From the NCBI GenBank assembly GCA_020029475.1, contig JAIBJG010000001.1, forward strand, positions 1-47,709: 47,709 nt of DNA. The letters are read 5' to 3'. A model generated the notes under the pieces. That model saw nothing but the letters and a program-made list of their open reading frames with translations. It did no database searches and was not told the origin of the DNA. This document shows positions 10,002 through 18,584 of the stretch, in pieces; position 1 is the stretch's first letter; each line of letters starts with the position of its first letter. A program made the translations under genes and the position numbers. The DNA is from Methanobacteriota archaeon (lineage in GTDB: Archaea > Thermoplasmatota > Thermoplasmata > RBG-16-68-12).

Positions 10002-10166
10002 ATGACGACGGGGGCGGTCCAGTATTCCTGCCCGAAGTGCGGGAACCCGCTGTTCTTCACGTTCAAGGTCGAGGACGCACGGGAGAAACTCACCCGCAAG
10101 GTCCACTGTCCGGGATGCAACACTCTCTACGTCGCGGACCTCACGATCGCGGAGGGCGCGAAGTAG
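10002..10166 (+). CDS. Small zinc-ribbon protein (54 aa)
   Basis: MTTGAVQYSCPKCGNPLFFTFKVEDAREKLTRKVHCPGCNTLYVADLTIAEGAK*; two CxxC knuckles; ATTATAG about 25 nt upstream. Below the ORF-track size cut-off. Confidence 0.7.
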   Translation: MTTGAVQYSCPKCGNPLFFTFKVEDAREKLTRKVHCPGCNTLYVADLTIAEGAK

Positions 10167-10179
10167 GGCGCAAGAACAC

Positions 10180-10250
10180 TGCGGGCGACGGGAATCGAAC
10201 CCGTGCTAGGAGCTTGGGAAGCTCCTGTTCTACCACTAGACTACGCCCGC
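10180..10250 (-). tRNA. tRNA-Gly (anticodon CCC)
   Basis: Minus strand GCGGGCG-TA-GTCTAGTGGTAGAAC-A-GGAGC-TTCCCAA-GCTCC-TAGCA-CGGGT-TCGATTC-CCGTC-GCCCGC folds as a cloverleaf; acceptor GCGGGCG/CGCCCGC; no encoded CCA. Confidence 0.95.
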
Positions 10251-10293
10251 GCGAGTCGCGGGAAGCTGGCAGGCGTTGATTAAGCTTTCTTGG

Positions 10294-10455
10294 CTAGGAC
10301 TTCGGGAGCTGCCCGATTGCGAGCACAAGACAGACGGCAGCGAGGACGTGGCCCAGCACGGCCCATACGAGCACCTTCCGGAACGTCGTCGTGTTCAGCA
10401 CGGGCTGTCGGTTCGCGAGGAAGGCCGCGAGAGGCGCGGCAAACGCTCCGATCAC
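10294..10455 (-). CDS. Small membrane protein (53 aa), possibly 3' part of a frameshifted gene
   Basis: MIGAFAAPLAAFLANRQPVLNTTTFRKVLVWAVLGHVLAAVCLVLAIGQLPKS*; GTG start overlaps the TGA of the upstream TM micro-ORF. Confidence 0.5.
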   Translation of the reverse strand: MIGAFAAPLAAFLANRQPVLNTTTFRKVLVWAVLGHVLAAVCLVLAIGQLPKS

Positions 10456-10523
10456 ATCGCGGCGGCAGCGTAGCCGACCGCGGGAGCCACCAGGAAGTAG
10501 AGAAGGAGCTCCTCCACAGCCAC
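10452..10523 (-). CDS. Candidate 23-aa hydrophobic micro-ORF, possibly 5' part of the same membrane protein
   Basis: MAVEELLLYFLVAPAVGYAAAAM*; stop overlaps GTG start at 10455 (GTGA); lies 24 nt downstream of the UPF0147 stop. Confidence 0.3.
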   Translation of the reverse strand: MAVEELLLYFLVAPAVGYAAAAM

Positions 10524-10547
10524 GGCGGCGGAATCCGTGGTCGAACC

Positions 10548-10814
10548 TTAAGACTTCGCGGTCTTCACGGTCTCGAGCGCGGAGATGATGTTCCATATCT
10601 GCGTGCGGCCGTGGAGCGGGAGGTTCGGGTCGTTCGCCAGGTCGTCCATGATCATGATCGCGGACTGGATCCGGAGGTCCAAGGCGTCGTCCTTCTTCAT
10701 CAACCGGTTCTTCGCGTCCGTCGCCCCGCGACGGATATTCCTAGGGACGGACGTGTCCTCCGCGAGCTGGTCGAGGACCTCCATTATCGATTTGAGCCGT
10801 GATTCCGTGTCCAT
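10548..10814 (-). CDS. UPF0147 family protein
   Basis: IMEVLDQLAEDTSVPRNIRRGATDAKNRLMKKDDALDLRIQSAIMIMDDLANDPNLPLHGRTQIWNIISALE matches archaeal UPF0147. Confidence 0.93.
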   Translation of the reverse strand: MDTESRLKSIMEVLDQLAEDTSVPRNIRRGATDAKNRLMKKDDALDLRIQSAIMIMDDLANDPNLPLHGRTQIWNIISALETVKTAKS

Positions 10815-10846
10815 CGACCTGCCTCCTGACGACCACGTTAAGTGCC

Positions 10847-11167
10847 TCAGCTTGTGGGCTTTTTCGTTCCGAACTCCTTGTAAGTGGTCACGACCATTAA
10901 TGTTTTGGTGTCCTTCACCCCCGTGATCGGGGCGAGGCTGTTCAGGACGAAGTCCTTCAGGCCGCGGTAGTTCAGGAACCGGGCCTTCGCGATGATGTCC
11001 GTGTCCCCGGTGACGAGGAACACGTCCTGGATCACGTCGAACTTTGCGATCGCGGTCGCGATCCGGTCCGCCTCCTTCGTGTCCACCTTCAGGGTGATGA
11101 TCGCAGCGACCTGGTCCTCCCCGTACAGCAGGTTCAGGGCCTGCTCCATGTCCCCCGAGGTCGCCAT
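10847..11167 (-). CDS. Stand-alone Lrp/AsnC ligand-binding (RAM) domain protein
   Basis: AAIITLKVDTKEADRIATAIAKFDVIQDVFLVTGDTDIIAKARFLNYRGLKDFVLNSLAPITGVKDTKTLMVV; no HTH. Confidence 0.82.
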   Translation of the reverse strand: MATSGDMEQALNLLYGEDQVAAIITLKVDTKEADRIATAIAKFDVIQDVFLVTGDTDIIAKARFLNYRGLKDFVLNSLAPITGVKDTKTLMVVTTYKEFGTKKPTS

Positions 11168-11214
11168 GGCTCCGCGGGATTCCCCGCGGACCACATAAAG
11201 CTATTAGGGCGGGT

Positions 11215-12054
11215 TCAGGGGATCGCGGTCCCGCACTTCCGGCAGAACGTGTCGTCCGCCTTCAGGTCCGCCCCGCACTTCGAGCACGACGTCGGTCGCT
11301 CGACCTTCACCCCGCACTTCCGGCAGAACGGGTCCCCGACGAGGAGCTCCGCCCCGCAGCTCGCACACGCACGGTTCGCAGGGCGGGGGATCTCGCCCTG
11401 GGACGGCATCGGGGTCCTCGCCTCCTCCTCCGCGGTGGCCTCGCCGTCCGCGGTCCGCCGGGACTTCACCGCGAGCTTCAGGGCCCCGTCGTAGTCCTGC
11501 GCGTCGAAGCTCGCCCGCGCGGTCGCGAGGAGGGCCTCCGCGGGCGCGGTCCCCCGGCCCGCCACCCGGGACGCGGCGATCCGCTCCTCCGCCAGGGACA
11601 AGGTGAACTTCGCCTGGATGTAGTTCGGCGGATGCTCCTTCTGCAGGACCTCCTTCGTCGTGGGCTCGTCGGAGGCCCCGCCCCGGACCTTCTGGAGCCG
11701 CGTCAGGTCCCCGATTCGGTCGTGCCTCGCCTTCTCCGCCTTCAGGGCCGCCTTCGCCCTCTCCGCGAGCTCGATGGTGACGCGGTACGCGCGCCGCCGG
11801 TACGCGGCCTCCGCCTCCGCGATGACGTCGTCCGCGGACGCGGTCACGACCCCGGAGGTCCGGAGGGTGTTCGCGATCGCCTTGCTCGTGAGGAGCGCGT
11901 TGTGGGCCTGGTCGGGGAGGTCCTGGCGGGTCTGCCTCTTCTTCATGAACGACCGGAAGTACCGGAGCTCGAGGAACGTGACGATCGTGAGGACGATCAC
12001 GACGATCACGACGATGAGGAGGGTGGTGTCGACGATCACCCCGGTGTCGGCCAT
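11215..12054 (-). CDS. Membrane-anchored helical protein with C-terminal zinc ribbons
   Basis: N-terminal TM (TTLLIVVIVVIVLTIVTFLEL), helical repeats, CASCG..FCRKCG and CSKCG..FCRKCG double zinc ribbon. Confidence 0.75.
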   Translation of the reverse strand: MADTGVIVDTTLLIVVIVVIVLTIVTFLELRYFRSFMKKRQTRQDLPDQAHNALLTSKAIANTLRTSGVVTASADDVIAEAEAAYRRRAYRVTIELAERAKAALKAEKARHDRIGDLTRLQKVRGGASDEPTTKEVLQKEHPPNYIQAKFTLSLAEERIAASRVAGRGTAPAEALLATARASFDAQDYDGALKLAVKSRRTADGEATAEEEARTPMPSQGEIPRPANRACASCGAELLVGDPFCRKCGVKVERPTSCSKCGADLKADDTFCRKCGTAIP

Positions 12055-12172
12055 CGCGCGGTTCCCACGGCGGCCGCGGGGCTTAATCATTTCCCCGCCC
12101 TTTTCTCCGCTGATTCGATTCCGTCGGGGCGTCGGGAAACCTCGATATACACTCCGCCCCTCCCGGAGCCCG

Positions 12173-13372
12173 ATGGGCGCGCTCGCGGTGCCACGTTCTG
12201 CGGACGCCGTCGTGGTCGGCGGAGGGTGCATGGGGGCGAGCACCGCGTTCCACCTCGCCCGCCAGGGGCTCGGCGTCGTCCTCGTCGAGAAGGGCCACGT
12301 CGGCTCGGGCGCCACGGGCCACAGCGGCGCGATCGTGCGGCAGCACTACGAGTCCCGCGTCGGGATCCGGCTCGCCCGGGACAGCCTCGCGTTCTTCTCC
12401 CGGTTCGAGGAGGAGACGGGCCTCCCGTGCGATTTCCGGCGGACCGGATTCCTCTCCGGGTCGCGCGAGCGGGACCTCCCCGCCTTCGAGGCCCTCCTCG
12501 GCCTCCTCCGTTCGGAGGGAGTGCGGGCGGAGAGGGTCGGGTCTGACGAGGCGACGGAGATGGAGCCGCGGCTGGACGTCTCGGACTATGCCGCCCTCGT
12601 GCACGACCCGGACGCCGGGTACGCGGATCCGATCGCGACCGCGGTGGGCTTCGCCGAGGGCGCGGGCCGGAGCGGGGCGAGGGTCCTCGAGGGGCGGGGC
12701 GTGGTCGAGATCGTCGTCCGGAAGGGCCGCGTGGCGGGCGTGAAGCTCCGGGGCGGCGGCTCGATCAACTCGAGCCGGATCGTCCTCGCGGCGGGGAACT
12801 GGACGCCCGCGATCGCGCGGAGGGCGGGGGTGCGGCTCCCGGTCCGGTTCGTCCGGGGGGAGGTCGCGATCCTCCGCTGCCCCCCCGGCTTCGGCGCGCC
12901 TCCGCGCATCCACTTCGACTTCTACGGGAACACGTACTCCAGGCCCGAGGCGGAGAAGGACGTCCTCGTGGGGTACATGGACACGGACCCTCGGAAGGCG
13001 GTCCGGGGACCCGAGCTGAGGGACGACGCGATCGCCGCGGCGACCGTCCGGGACCTGCGGGGGAGGCTTGCACGGCGATTCCCGATCATCGCCCGCGCGC
13101 AGCCCCGGGGCGGGTGGTCCGGCCTCTACGACGTCACGCCGGACGCGTACCCGATCCTGGACGCGGTGGGTCCTGAAGGCCTCTTCGTCGCCGTCGGGTT
13201 CAGCGGACACGGGTTCAAGCTGTGCCCGGAGGTCGGTCGGCTCCTCGCGGAGTACGTCGCTTCCGGGCGGCGGCCTGAGGCGCTCGCCGCGTTGCGCGAG
13301 TCCCGGTACCGCGAGCGGAAGCCCGTCGTGCCGGACGCTCCCTTCCCCCGGCGACGGCGCCGGCTTCCGTGA
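12173..13372 (+). CDS. FAD-dependent oxidoreductase (DAO/sarcosine oxidase beta-like)
   Basis: DAVVVGGGCMGASTAFHLARQGLGVVLVEKGHVGSGATGHSGAIVRQHY...GFSGHGFKLCPEVGRLLAEYV. Confidence 0.92.
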   Translation: MGALAVPRSADAVVVGGGCMGASTAFHLARQGLGVVLVEKGHVGSGATGHSGAIVRQHYESRVGIRLARDSLAFFSRFEEETGLPCDFRRTGFLSGSRERDLPAFEALLGLLRSEGVRAERVGSDEATEMEPRLDVSDYAALVHDPDAGYADPIATAVGFAEGAGRSGARVLEGRGVVEIVVRKGRVAGVKLRGGGSINSSRIVLAAGNWTPAIARRAGVRLPVRFVRGEVAILRCPPGFGAPPRIHFDFYGNTYSRPEAEKDVLVGYMDTDPRKAVRGPELRDDAIAAATVRDLRGRLARRFPIIARAQPRGGWSGLYDVTPDAYPILDAVGPEGLFVAVGFSGHGFKLCPEVGRLLAEYVASGRRPEALAALRESRYRERKPVVPDAPFPRRRRRLP

Positions 13373-14042
13373 CCTCGGCGGGCAACAGAGACCGACGGTA
13401 CGCGGTCAGCACTTCGGCCGCCGTCGTCCAGGCCTTCAGGGGTTTCGGATGGATCGATACGGTGCGTTTCGTAATCGTCGCGACCGGACTCCGGAACGTC
13501 CCGTGCGGGAACCCGCCGATCACCGCCACGAGGTCCCCGGTGTGGCGGGAGAACTCCCGCCGCACGTCCACGGTCTCGCCGCCCTCCGCGAACGTCCACG
13601 CCTCCGCCCCGAGCTTCGCGAGGAGCTCCTTCAAGGTCACCCCGCGGTCCATCCGGATCAGCGGGCTGTCCTCGGGCACCTCCCCCTTCTCGAAGAGGTC
13701 TTCCATGAGGCCCACGAAGCGCGTGTAGTTCTTCGGGATCCTCGTCTCGGGGGCGAACTGGATTACTTCATCGTTGCGGGTGTGGACGAACAGCCGTAAT
13801 CCACCCTCGAGATTCAGGATCGAGTCGAGCGCCACCACGAGGACGATGTGCGCGATGTCCGGCCGACCCCGCCGTTCTCCGTCCGGTACCTTCCTCAGGG
13901 CGGGATGGTGCAGGCTCGATTCCAGGAGGATCGAGGCGGGGGACCGTCCTCGTTTCCGGGCGCTGGCCCGCACGGAAGGGTGGCGCTGGATCTCCACGGG
14001 CACCCGCTCCAGTTCCGTGTCCGCGAGGACGAGGGTCAGCAT
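13215..14042 (-). CDS. nep1: Ribosome biogenesis / 16S rRNA pseudouridine-N1 methyltransferase Nep1 (Emg1)
   Basis: LVLADTELERVP..IQRHPSV..SARKRGR.PASILLESSLHH...GRRGRPDIAHIVLVVALDSILN..GGLRLFVHTRNDEVIQFAPETRIPKNYTRFVGLMEDLF. Confidence 0.9.
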   Translation of the reverse strand: MLTLVLADTELERVPVEIQRHPSVRASARKRGRSPASILLESSLHHPALRKVPDGERRGRPDIAHIVLVVALDSILNLEGGLRLFVHTRNDEVIQFAPETRIPKNYTRFVGLMEDLFEKGEVPEDSPLIRMDRGVTLKELLAKLGAEAWTFAEGGETVDVRREFSRHTGDLVAVIGGFPHGTFRSPVATITKRTVSIHPKPLKAWTTAAEVLTAYRRSLLPAEVTEAGAVAGGRERPARRASARGTGTRATRRAPQAAARKRRTPRGADRPPGTA

Positions 14043-14075
14043 CCGCCGTTTCCCATCCCCAGCTTGTTTCGACCC

Positions 14076-14330
14076 CTAGTCATAGATGCCCCTCCGATGA
14101 CCCACCTTCAGGACAAGGATTCGCAGTAGGCGGCCCTGGATATCGAGGATGACGCGATAGTCACCGACCCGGAGTCGGTAGTAGGGCGAGTTCACCAGCC
14201 TTCGAACCCGGCGGAACGGATTCTCTCGGAGGTCGCTCACCTGATCGAAGATTCGGCGGGCGATGACCCGGTCAAGCTTCTTCAGTTGGGCGAGGGCGGG
14301 AACAGACCAAACGATTTCGAACCTGGTCAA
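14076..14330 (-). CDS. RelE/ParE-family toxin (type II TA)
   Basis: FEIVWSVPALAQLKKLDRVIARRIFDQVSDLRENPFRRVRRLVNSPYYRLRVGDYRVILDIQGRLLRILVLKVGHRRGIYD; TTG start overlaps antitoxin stop. Confidence 0.88.
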   Translation of the reverse strand: MTRFEIVWSVPALAQLKKLDRVIARRIFDQVSDLRENPFRRVRRLVNSPYYRLRVGDYRVILDIQGRLLRILVLKVGHRRGIYD

Positions 14331-14548
14331 AAGCCCATCTCGCGCTTGACATCCTCGTGGGTCCGGAACTTACCCTCTTCGACTTCCCGTCTCGCCTTCT
14401 CGATTTCCCGTTTCGTCTGCGCGCTCAACTCGCGGAGATCCTCGAGGATTCTCTCAAGGACCTCCTCGTAGGTCTCCCGCGGATGGAGTTTCAGGGCCTG
14501 AATCTTCTTCTTCATTCGAGTGCTGAGCTGGACGCTGCTCGTTGCCAC
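14327..14548 (-). CDS. Antitoxin partner of RelE-family toxin
   Basis: MATSSVQLSTRMKKKIQALKLHPRETYEEVLERILEDLRELSAQTKREIEKARREVEEGKFRTHEDVKREMGF; short, charged, immediately upstream of and overlapping the toxin. Confidence 0.82.
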   Translation of the reverse strand: MATSSVQLSTRMKKKIQALKLHPRETYEEVLERILEDLRELSAQTKREIEKARREVEEGKFRTHEDVKREMGF

Positions 14549-14583
14549 GAGATGGAAAAGGGCTCCGCCCCAGATATAGATTC

Positions 14584-14599
14584 CTATAGCGAACTATAG
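14584..14599. promoter_or_regulatory. CTATAG-cgaa-CTATAG double palindrome upstream of TA operon
   Basis: Two perfect CTATAG hexamers in exact 10-bp phase; a separate TATA-like CTATATC (minus) lies at about 14572-14578, between them and the antitoxin ATG (14548). Confidence 0.45.
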
Positions 14600-14610
14600 A
14601 ACGAGCGATC

Positions 14611-15675
14611 TCAGCTCACGACGTCCATCAGGCGGCCCGCTTTCCGCGCGAGCTTGATCTCCCGCGCGATCCGGCGGCCCGTGGACATCCCGGACTCCGC
14701 GAGATCGGAGTACGGGCTCCCGCCGACGAACAGGTTCGTCCCCGCCACGATGCGGGTGCTGATCTCGAAGACCTTGAACTTCAGGTCGTCCTGGACGATT
14801 GTCTCCAGGCAGAACGGCCCGATCATCCCCCCGAAGAGGTCCATGGACCGCTCCACGACGTTCTCCCCCATCTCGAGGGCCGCGGGGAGGAGGGACTCCC
14901 GAAGGACGACGGGCATGTTCCCAGTCACGACGAACGTCGGGTAGAGGCCGAGCTCCCGCAGCCGCTCCTGCGCCCCGAGCTTGTACATCTCGTCGATGTT
15001 CGCCTCGTCCCGTCGGTCGATTCCAAGCATCTCCAGGGAGCCCTTCGAGAGCCGGTACCCCTTCTCCACGATCGGGCTGTAGAAGTAGTGGATGTAGTAC
15101 CGCGTCCCGATGATGTACTCCTGGATCGCGAACTTCATCCCCGGCCGGATGGAGGCGCGGAACTCCTCCTCGTTCTTCGCGATGAACGCCCCCCGCCCGC
15201 CCTTCGCGCCGTAGTACTTCACGAAGACGGGGCGGTCGATGTCTTGCGGGCGCTCAATCTTCCGGGGCATGTCCACGCCCGCGGACGTCAGCCATGCCCG
15301 CTGCTTCTCGCGATCCGTCTCCCACCGCAGGACCTCGCGGTTCCCGAACGTCGGGACGGACATCTTCGCGAACCGGTCCGCGCCGAGGTATTCGACGAAG
15401 GACCCGTGGGGGACCGTGATCACATTCCTCGCAACGAGATCGTCCGCGCGGTCCGGGATCTCCTTGTAGCTGTCCACGACGAGGAACTCGTCCGGCTTCG
15501 CGAGGGGGAACGCGTCGTAGAACTTCGGCCGCTTCCCGACCGCGATCCCGAGGGTCCGGAACCCTTCCTGGCGGGCTCCATGGAAGATCTGGAGGGAGGA
15601 ATGAGAACACACGGTCGCGACCGTGATGTCCTCGTAGTCCTCGAGGATCGACCCGATCTGCGACCGGGAAACCAT
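14611..15675 (-). CDS. purP: 5-formaminoimidazole-4-carboxamide ribonucleotide synthetase (formate-dependent, PurP)
   Basis: VATVCSHSSLQIFHGARQEGFRTLGIAV...FVKYYGAKGGRGAFIAKNEEEF...EYIIGTRYYIHYFYSP...GPFCLETIV. Confidence 0.93.
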   Translation of the reverse strand: MVSRSQIGSILEDYEDITVATVCSHSSLQIFHGARQEGFRTLGIAVGKRPKFYDAFPLAKPDEFLVVDSYKEIPDRADDLVARNVITVPHGSFVEYLGADRFAKMSVPTFGNREVLRWETDREKQRAWLTSAGVDMPRKIERPQDIDRPVFVKYYGAKGGRGAFIAKNEEEFRASIRPGMKFAIQEYIIGTRYYIHYFYSPIVEKGYRLSKGSLEMLGIDRRDEANIDEMYKLGAQERLRELGLYPTFVVTGNMPVVLRESLLPAALEMGENVVERSMDLFGGMIGPFCLETIVQDDLKFKVFEISTRIVAGTNLFVGGSPYSDLAESGMSTGRRIAREIKLARKAGRLMDVVS

Positions 15676-15699
15676 TAGGGAACCAATACCTTCGCAATT

Positions 15700-16563
15700 T
15701 TAAAGGTTTTCAGCATCGCGGACCGGCTCCGAGAGCCGGGTCGGGCTCCGGAGGAAGCGGACGGTCGCCCCGACATCGTGGACCCGCACGATGTCCGCGC
15801 CCGCGAGGACCGCGGCGGCCAGCGCGGCGAGGGAGGCCCCCCGGCGGGGGAGGTCCCCCTCCGCGAACGTCTTCGGCGGGAACGACTTCCCGGAGACCCC
15901 GACGAGGATGGGCCGCTCCATCGCATGGAGCTCCCCCAGTCCCCCGAGCACGGCCGCGTTCTGTTCCGGGGTCTTCCCGAACCCGAACCCGGGGTCGAGG
16001 ACGATCGTCTCGCGAGGGACGCCACCCGCCATCGCGGAGGCCATCCGATGGAACAGGAACGCCCGCACCTCCGCCACGACGTCTGCGTATCGCGGGTCCT
16101 GGTTCATCGTGGCGGGCTCCCCCTGCATGTGGAGGATCACCGCACCCGCCCCCGAGTTCGAGACGACCCGCACCATCCTGGGGTCCCGGAGGCCATGGAC
16201 ATCGTTCACGATCACCGCGCCCGCGCGGATCGCCTTCCGCGCGATCTCGGGCTTGTACGTGTCCACGGAGATCGGGACGTCGGACGTCCGGGCGATGCCC
16301 GCGATCACGCCCCCAATCCGCCGCCACTCCTCCTCCGCGTCCACGGGCAGGGCCTCGGGGCGGGTGGACTCCCCGCCGACGTCGAGGATGTCCGCGCCCT
16401 CCTCCGCGAGGTGGAGCGCGTGGGCGATCGCGGCCCTCTCCTCGGAGTGCTCCCCGCCATCGAGGAACGAGTCCGGCGTCGCGTTCACGATCCCCATCAC
16501 GAGGGGGCGGTCGAGGGTCCACTCGACGTCCCGCGCGCGCCACACGAACCGCGCGTCCGCCAT
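15700..16563 (-). CDS. folP: Dihydropteroate synthase family protein
   Basis: LVMGIVNATPDSFLDGG, ADILDVGGESTRPEA, IVNDVHGLRDPRM, DPGFGFGKTPEQN, IVRVHDV motifs; start 16563 or 16575. Confidence 0.9.
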   Translation of the reverse strand: MADARFVWRARDVEWTLDRPLVMGIVNATPDSFLDGGEHSEERAAIAHALHLAEEGADILDVGGESTRPEALPVDAEEEWRRIGGVIAGIARTSDVPISVDTYKPEIARKAIRAGAVIVNDVHGLRDPRMVRVVSNSGAGAVILHMQGEPATMNQDPRYADVVAEVRAFLFHRMASAMAGGVPRETIVLDPGFGFGKTPEQNAAVLGGLGELHAMERPILVGVSGKSFPPKTFAEGDLPRRGASLAALAAAVLAGADIVRVHDVGATVRFLRSPTRLSEPVRDAENL

Positions 16564-16633
16564 CGCGCGCACCATCCCGAGGGCCCTATTCAAGGATGCC
16601 CTTTTATGGGGAAGCACAGTTCCTTGGCCCGCC

Positions 16634-18532
16634 ATGCGGGTCCTCTTCCTGCACTGCGATCTCCTCGAGTACGAGGTGAGGGAGAAGGCGCTCCCCTCCG
16701 CGGAGGACCTTCCACCGGAGAAGCGGAAAGGCCGGATCGAGGACGCCTTGGTCTGCTTCATCAGCGCGGAGAAGGAGGACGAGGCGGACCCCGAGGGGAC
16801 CGTGCGGGAGGCGGTCCGGAACATCGAGGAGGTCGCTTCCCAAGTGAAGGCGACGCGGGTCGCGATCTACCCGTACGCGCACCTGAGCTCTTCCCTCGCG
16901 TCCTCGGGGCCCGCCCAGAAGATCTTCGGGCTCCTGGAGGAGCGGCTCCGGAAGGGCGGCTTCCACGTCCTCGCGTCCCCGTTCGGATACTACAAGTCCT
17001 TCAAGGTGAGCGTGAAGGGCCACCCGCTATCCGAGCTCTCCCGCGAGATCCACGCGACCGGGGCGGCCGCCGCGAAGGAGGAGGCCTCGGAGGCGGTGAA
17101 GGCGGAGCAGAAGCTCGTCTCCGAGTGGTTCGTCCTGGAGCCCGGCGGGGCGCTCCACCCGCTCCGGCTCGAGGGCGGGAAGGTCGCGGGCTTCGACTTC
17201 GCGGGCCACGAGAACCTCCGGAAGTTCGCGAGCTACGAGATGGCGAAGTCCCGGGAGGCGAAGGAAGAGCCGCCCCACGTGCGGCTGATGCGGGAGCTCG
17301 AGCTCGTGGACTACGAGCCCGGGAGTGACCCGGGGAACCTGCGGTTCTACGCGAAGGGGCGCCTGATCAAGGGGCTCCTGGAGGAGTTCGTCACGCAGCG
17401 GGTCGTCGAGTACGGCGGGATGGAGGTCGAGTCCCCCGTGATGTACGACTTCGAGCACCCCGCCCTCCAGTCGTACCTGAACCGGTTCCCCGCCCGCCAG
17501 TACATCGTGCAGACCCCGAACAAGAAGGCATTCCTCCGGTTCAGCGCGTGCTTCGGGCAGTTCCTGATCGCCCACGACATGGTGATCTCGTACAAACAGC
17601 TCCCCGTCGCCCTGTACGAGCTCACGCGGTATTCGTTCCGCGCGGAGCAGCGCGGGGAGCTCTCGGGCCTGCGCCGGTTGCGGGCGTTCACGATGCCGGA
17701 CTGCCACGCCCTGTGCGCGGACCTCCCGCAGGCGAGGGAGCAGCTCATGGTCCGGTTCGAGCTCGCGTGGACGCTCCTCCAGGACATCGGCTTCCGGATG
17801 CCGGAGGACTTCGAGGTCGGGATGCGGGTCACGAAGGAGTTCTACGAGGCGAACAAGGACTTCGTGAACGCGTACGCGAAGCGGTGGGGACGGCCCGTGC
17901 TGATGGAGCGGTGGTCCCACCAGTTCTTCTACTACGTGTTCAAGTACGAATGGAACTTCGTGGACGCGAACCTCAAGGCGGCCGCGCTCACGACGGACCA
18001 GATCGACACGGAGAACGCGAAGCGGTTCGGGATCACGTACACGGACGCGGCGGGGAAGGAGCAGTTCCCGTACATCCTCCACCTCTCCCCGAGCGGGGCG
18101 ATCGAGCGGGTGATGTACGGGCTCCTCGAGAAGGCCGCGTTCGACCGGGAGGCGGGGAGGGCGCCGATGTTCCCGACGTGGCTCGCGCCCGTGCAGGTCC
18201 GCTTGATCCCGGTCTCCGAGGACCAGCTCTCATACTGCGAGACGCTGCTCTCCGAATTCGTCGGCGTGCGCGCAGACCTCGATGACATGGGGGACACGCT
18301 GAACAAGTCGATCCGGCGGGCGGAGAAGGAGTGGGTCCCGTACATCGCCGTCGTCGGCAAGAAGGAGGTCGAGTCAAACTCCCTGACCGTGCGGGTGCGG
18401 GGCACGAAGGAGCAGCAGATGATGTCGCCCGCCCAGTTGCGGGGGCTCGTCACCGCGGAGCGCGCGGGCCGGCCGTTCCGACCTCTGCCGCTCCCGGATC
18501 ACCTGAGCCGCCGGCCCACGTTCCGGGGCTGA
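16634..18532 (+). CDS. thrS: Threonyl-tRNA synthetase (archaeal type)
   Basis: MRVLFLHCDLLEYEVREKAL archaeal N-terminal domain; YSFRAEQRGELSGLRRLRAFTMPDCHALC class II motif; C-terminal anticodon-binding domain. TATA-like CTTTTATG about 30 nt upstream. Confidence 0.95.
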   Translation: MRVLFLHCDLLEYEVREKALPSAEDLPPEKRKGRIEDALVCFISAEKEDEADPEGTVREAVRNIEEVASQVKATRVAIYPYAHLSSSLASSGPAQKIFGLLEERLRKGGFHVLASPFGYYKSFKVSVKGHPLSELSREIHATGAAAAKEEASEAVKAEQKLVSEWFVLEPGGALHPLRLEGGKVAGFDFAGHENLRKFASYEMAKSREAKEEPPHVRLMRELELVDYEPGSDPGNLRFYAKGRLIKGLLEEFVTQRVVEYGGMEVESPVMYDFEHPALQSYLNRFPARQYIVQTPNKKAFLRFSACFGQFLIAHDMVISYKQLPVALYELTRYSFRAEQRGELSGLRRLRAFTMPDCHALCADLPQAREQLMVRFELAWTLLQDIGFRMPEDFEVGMRVTKEFYEANKDFVNAYAKRWGRPVLMERWSHQFFYYVFKYEWNFVDANLKAAALTTDQIDTENAKRFGITYTDAAGKEQFPYILHLSPSGAIERVMYGLLEKAAFDREAGRAPMFPTWLAPVQVRLIPVSEDQLSYCETLLSEFVGVRADLDDMGDTLNKSIRRAEKEWVPYIAVVGKKEVESNSLTVRVRGTKEQQMMSPAQLRGLVTAERAGRPFRPLPLPDHLSRRPTFRG

Positions 18533-18584
18533 GCGACGGGCGACCGCAACCGCTATATGTGCCCAGCCCCTCGTCGCCCGGGCC

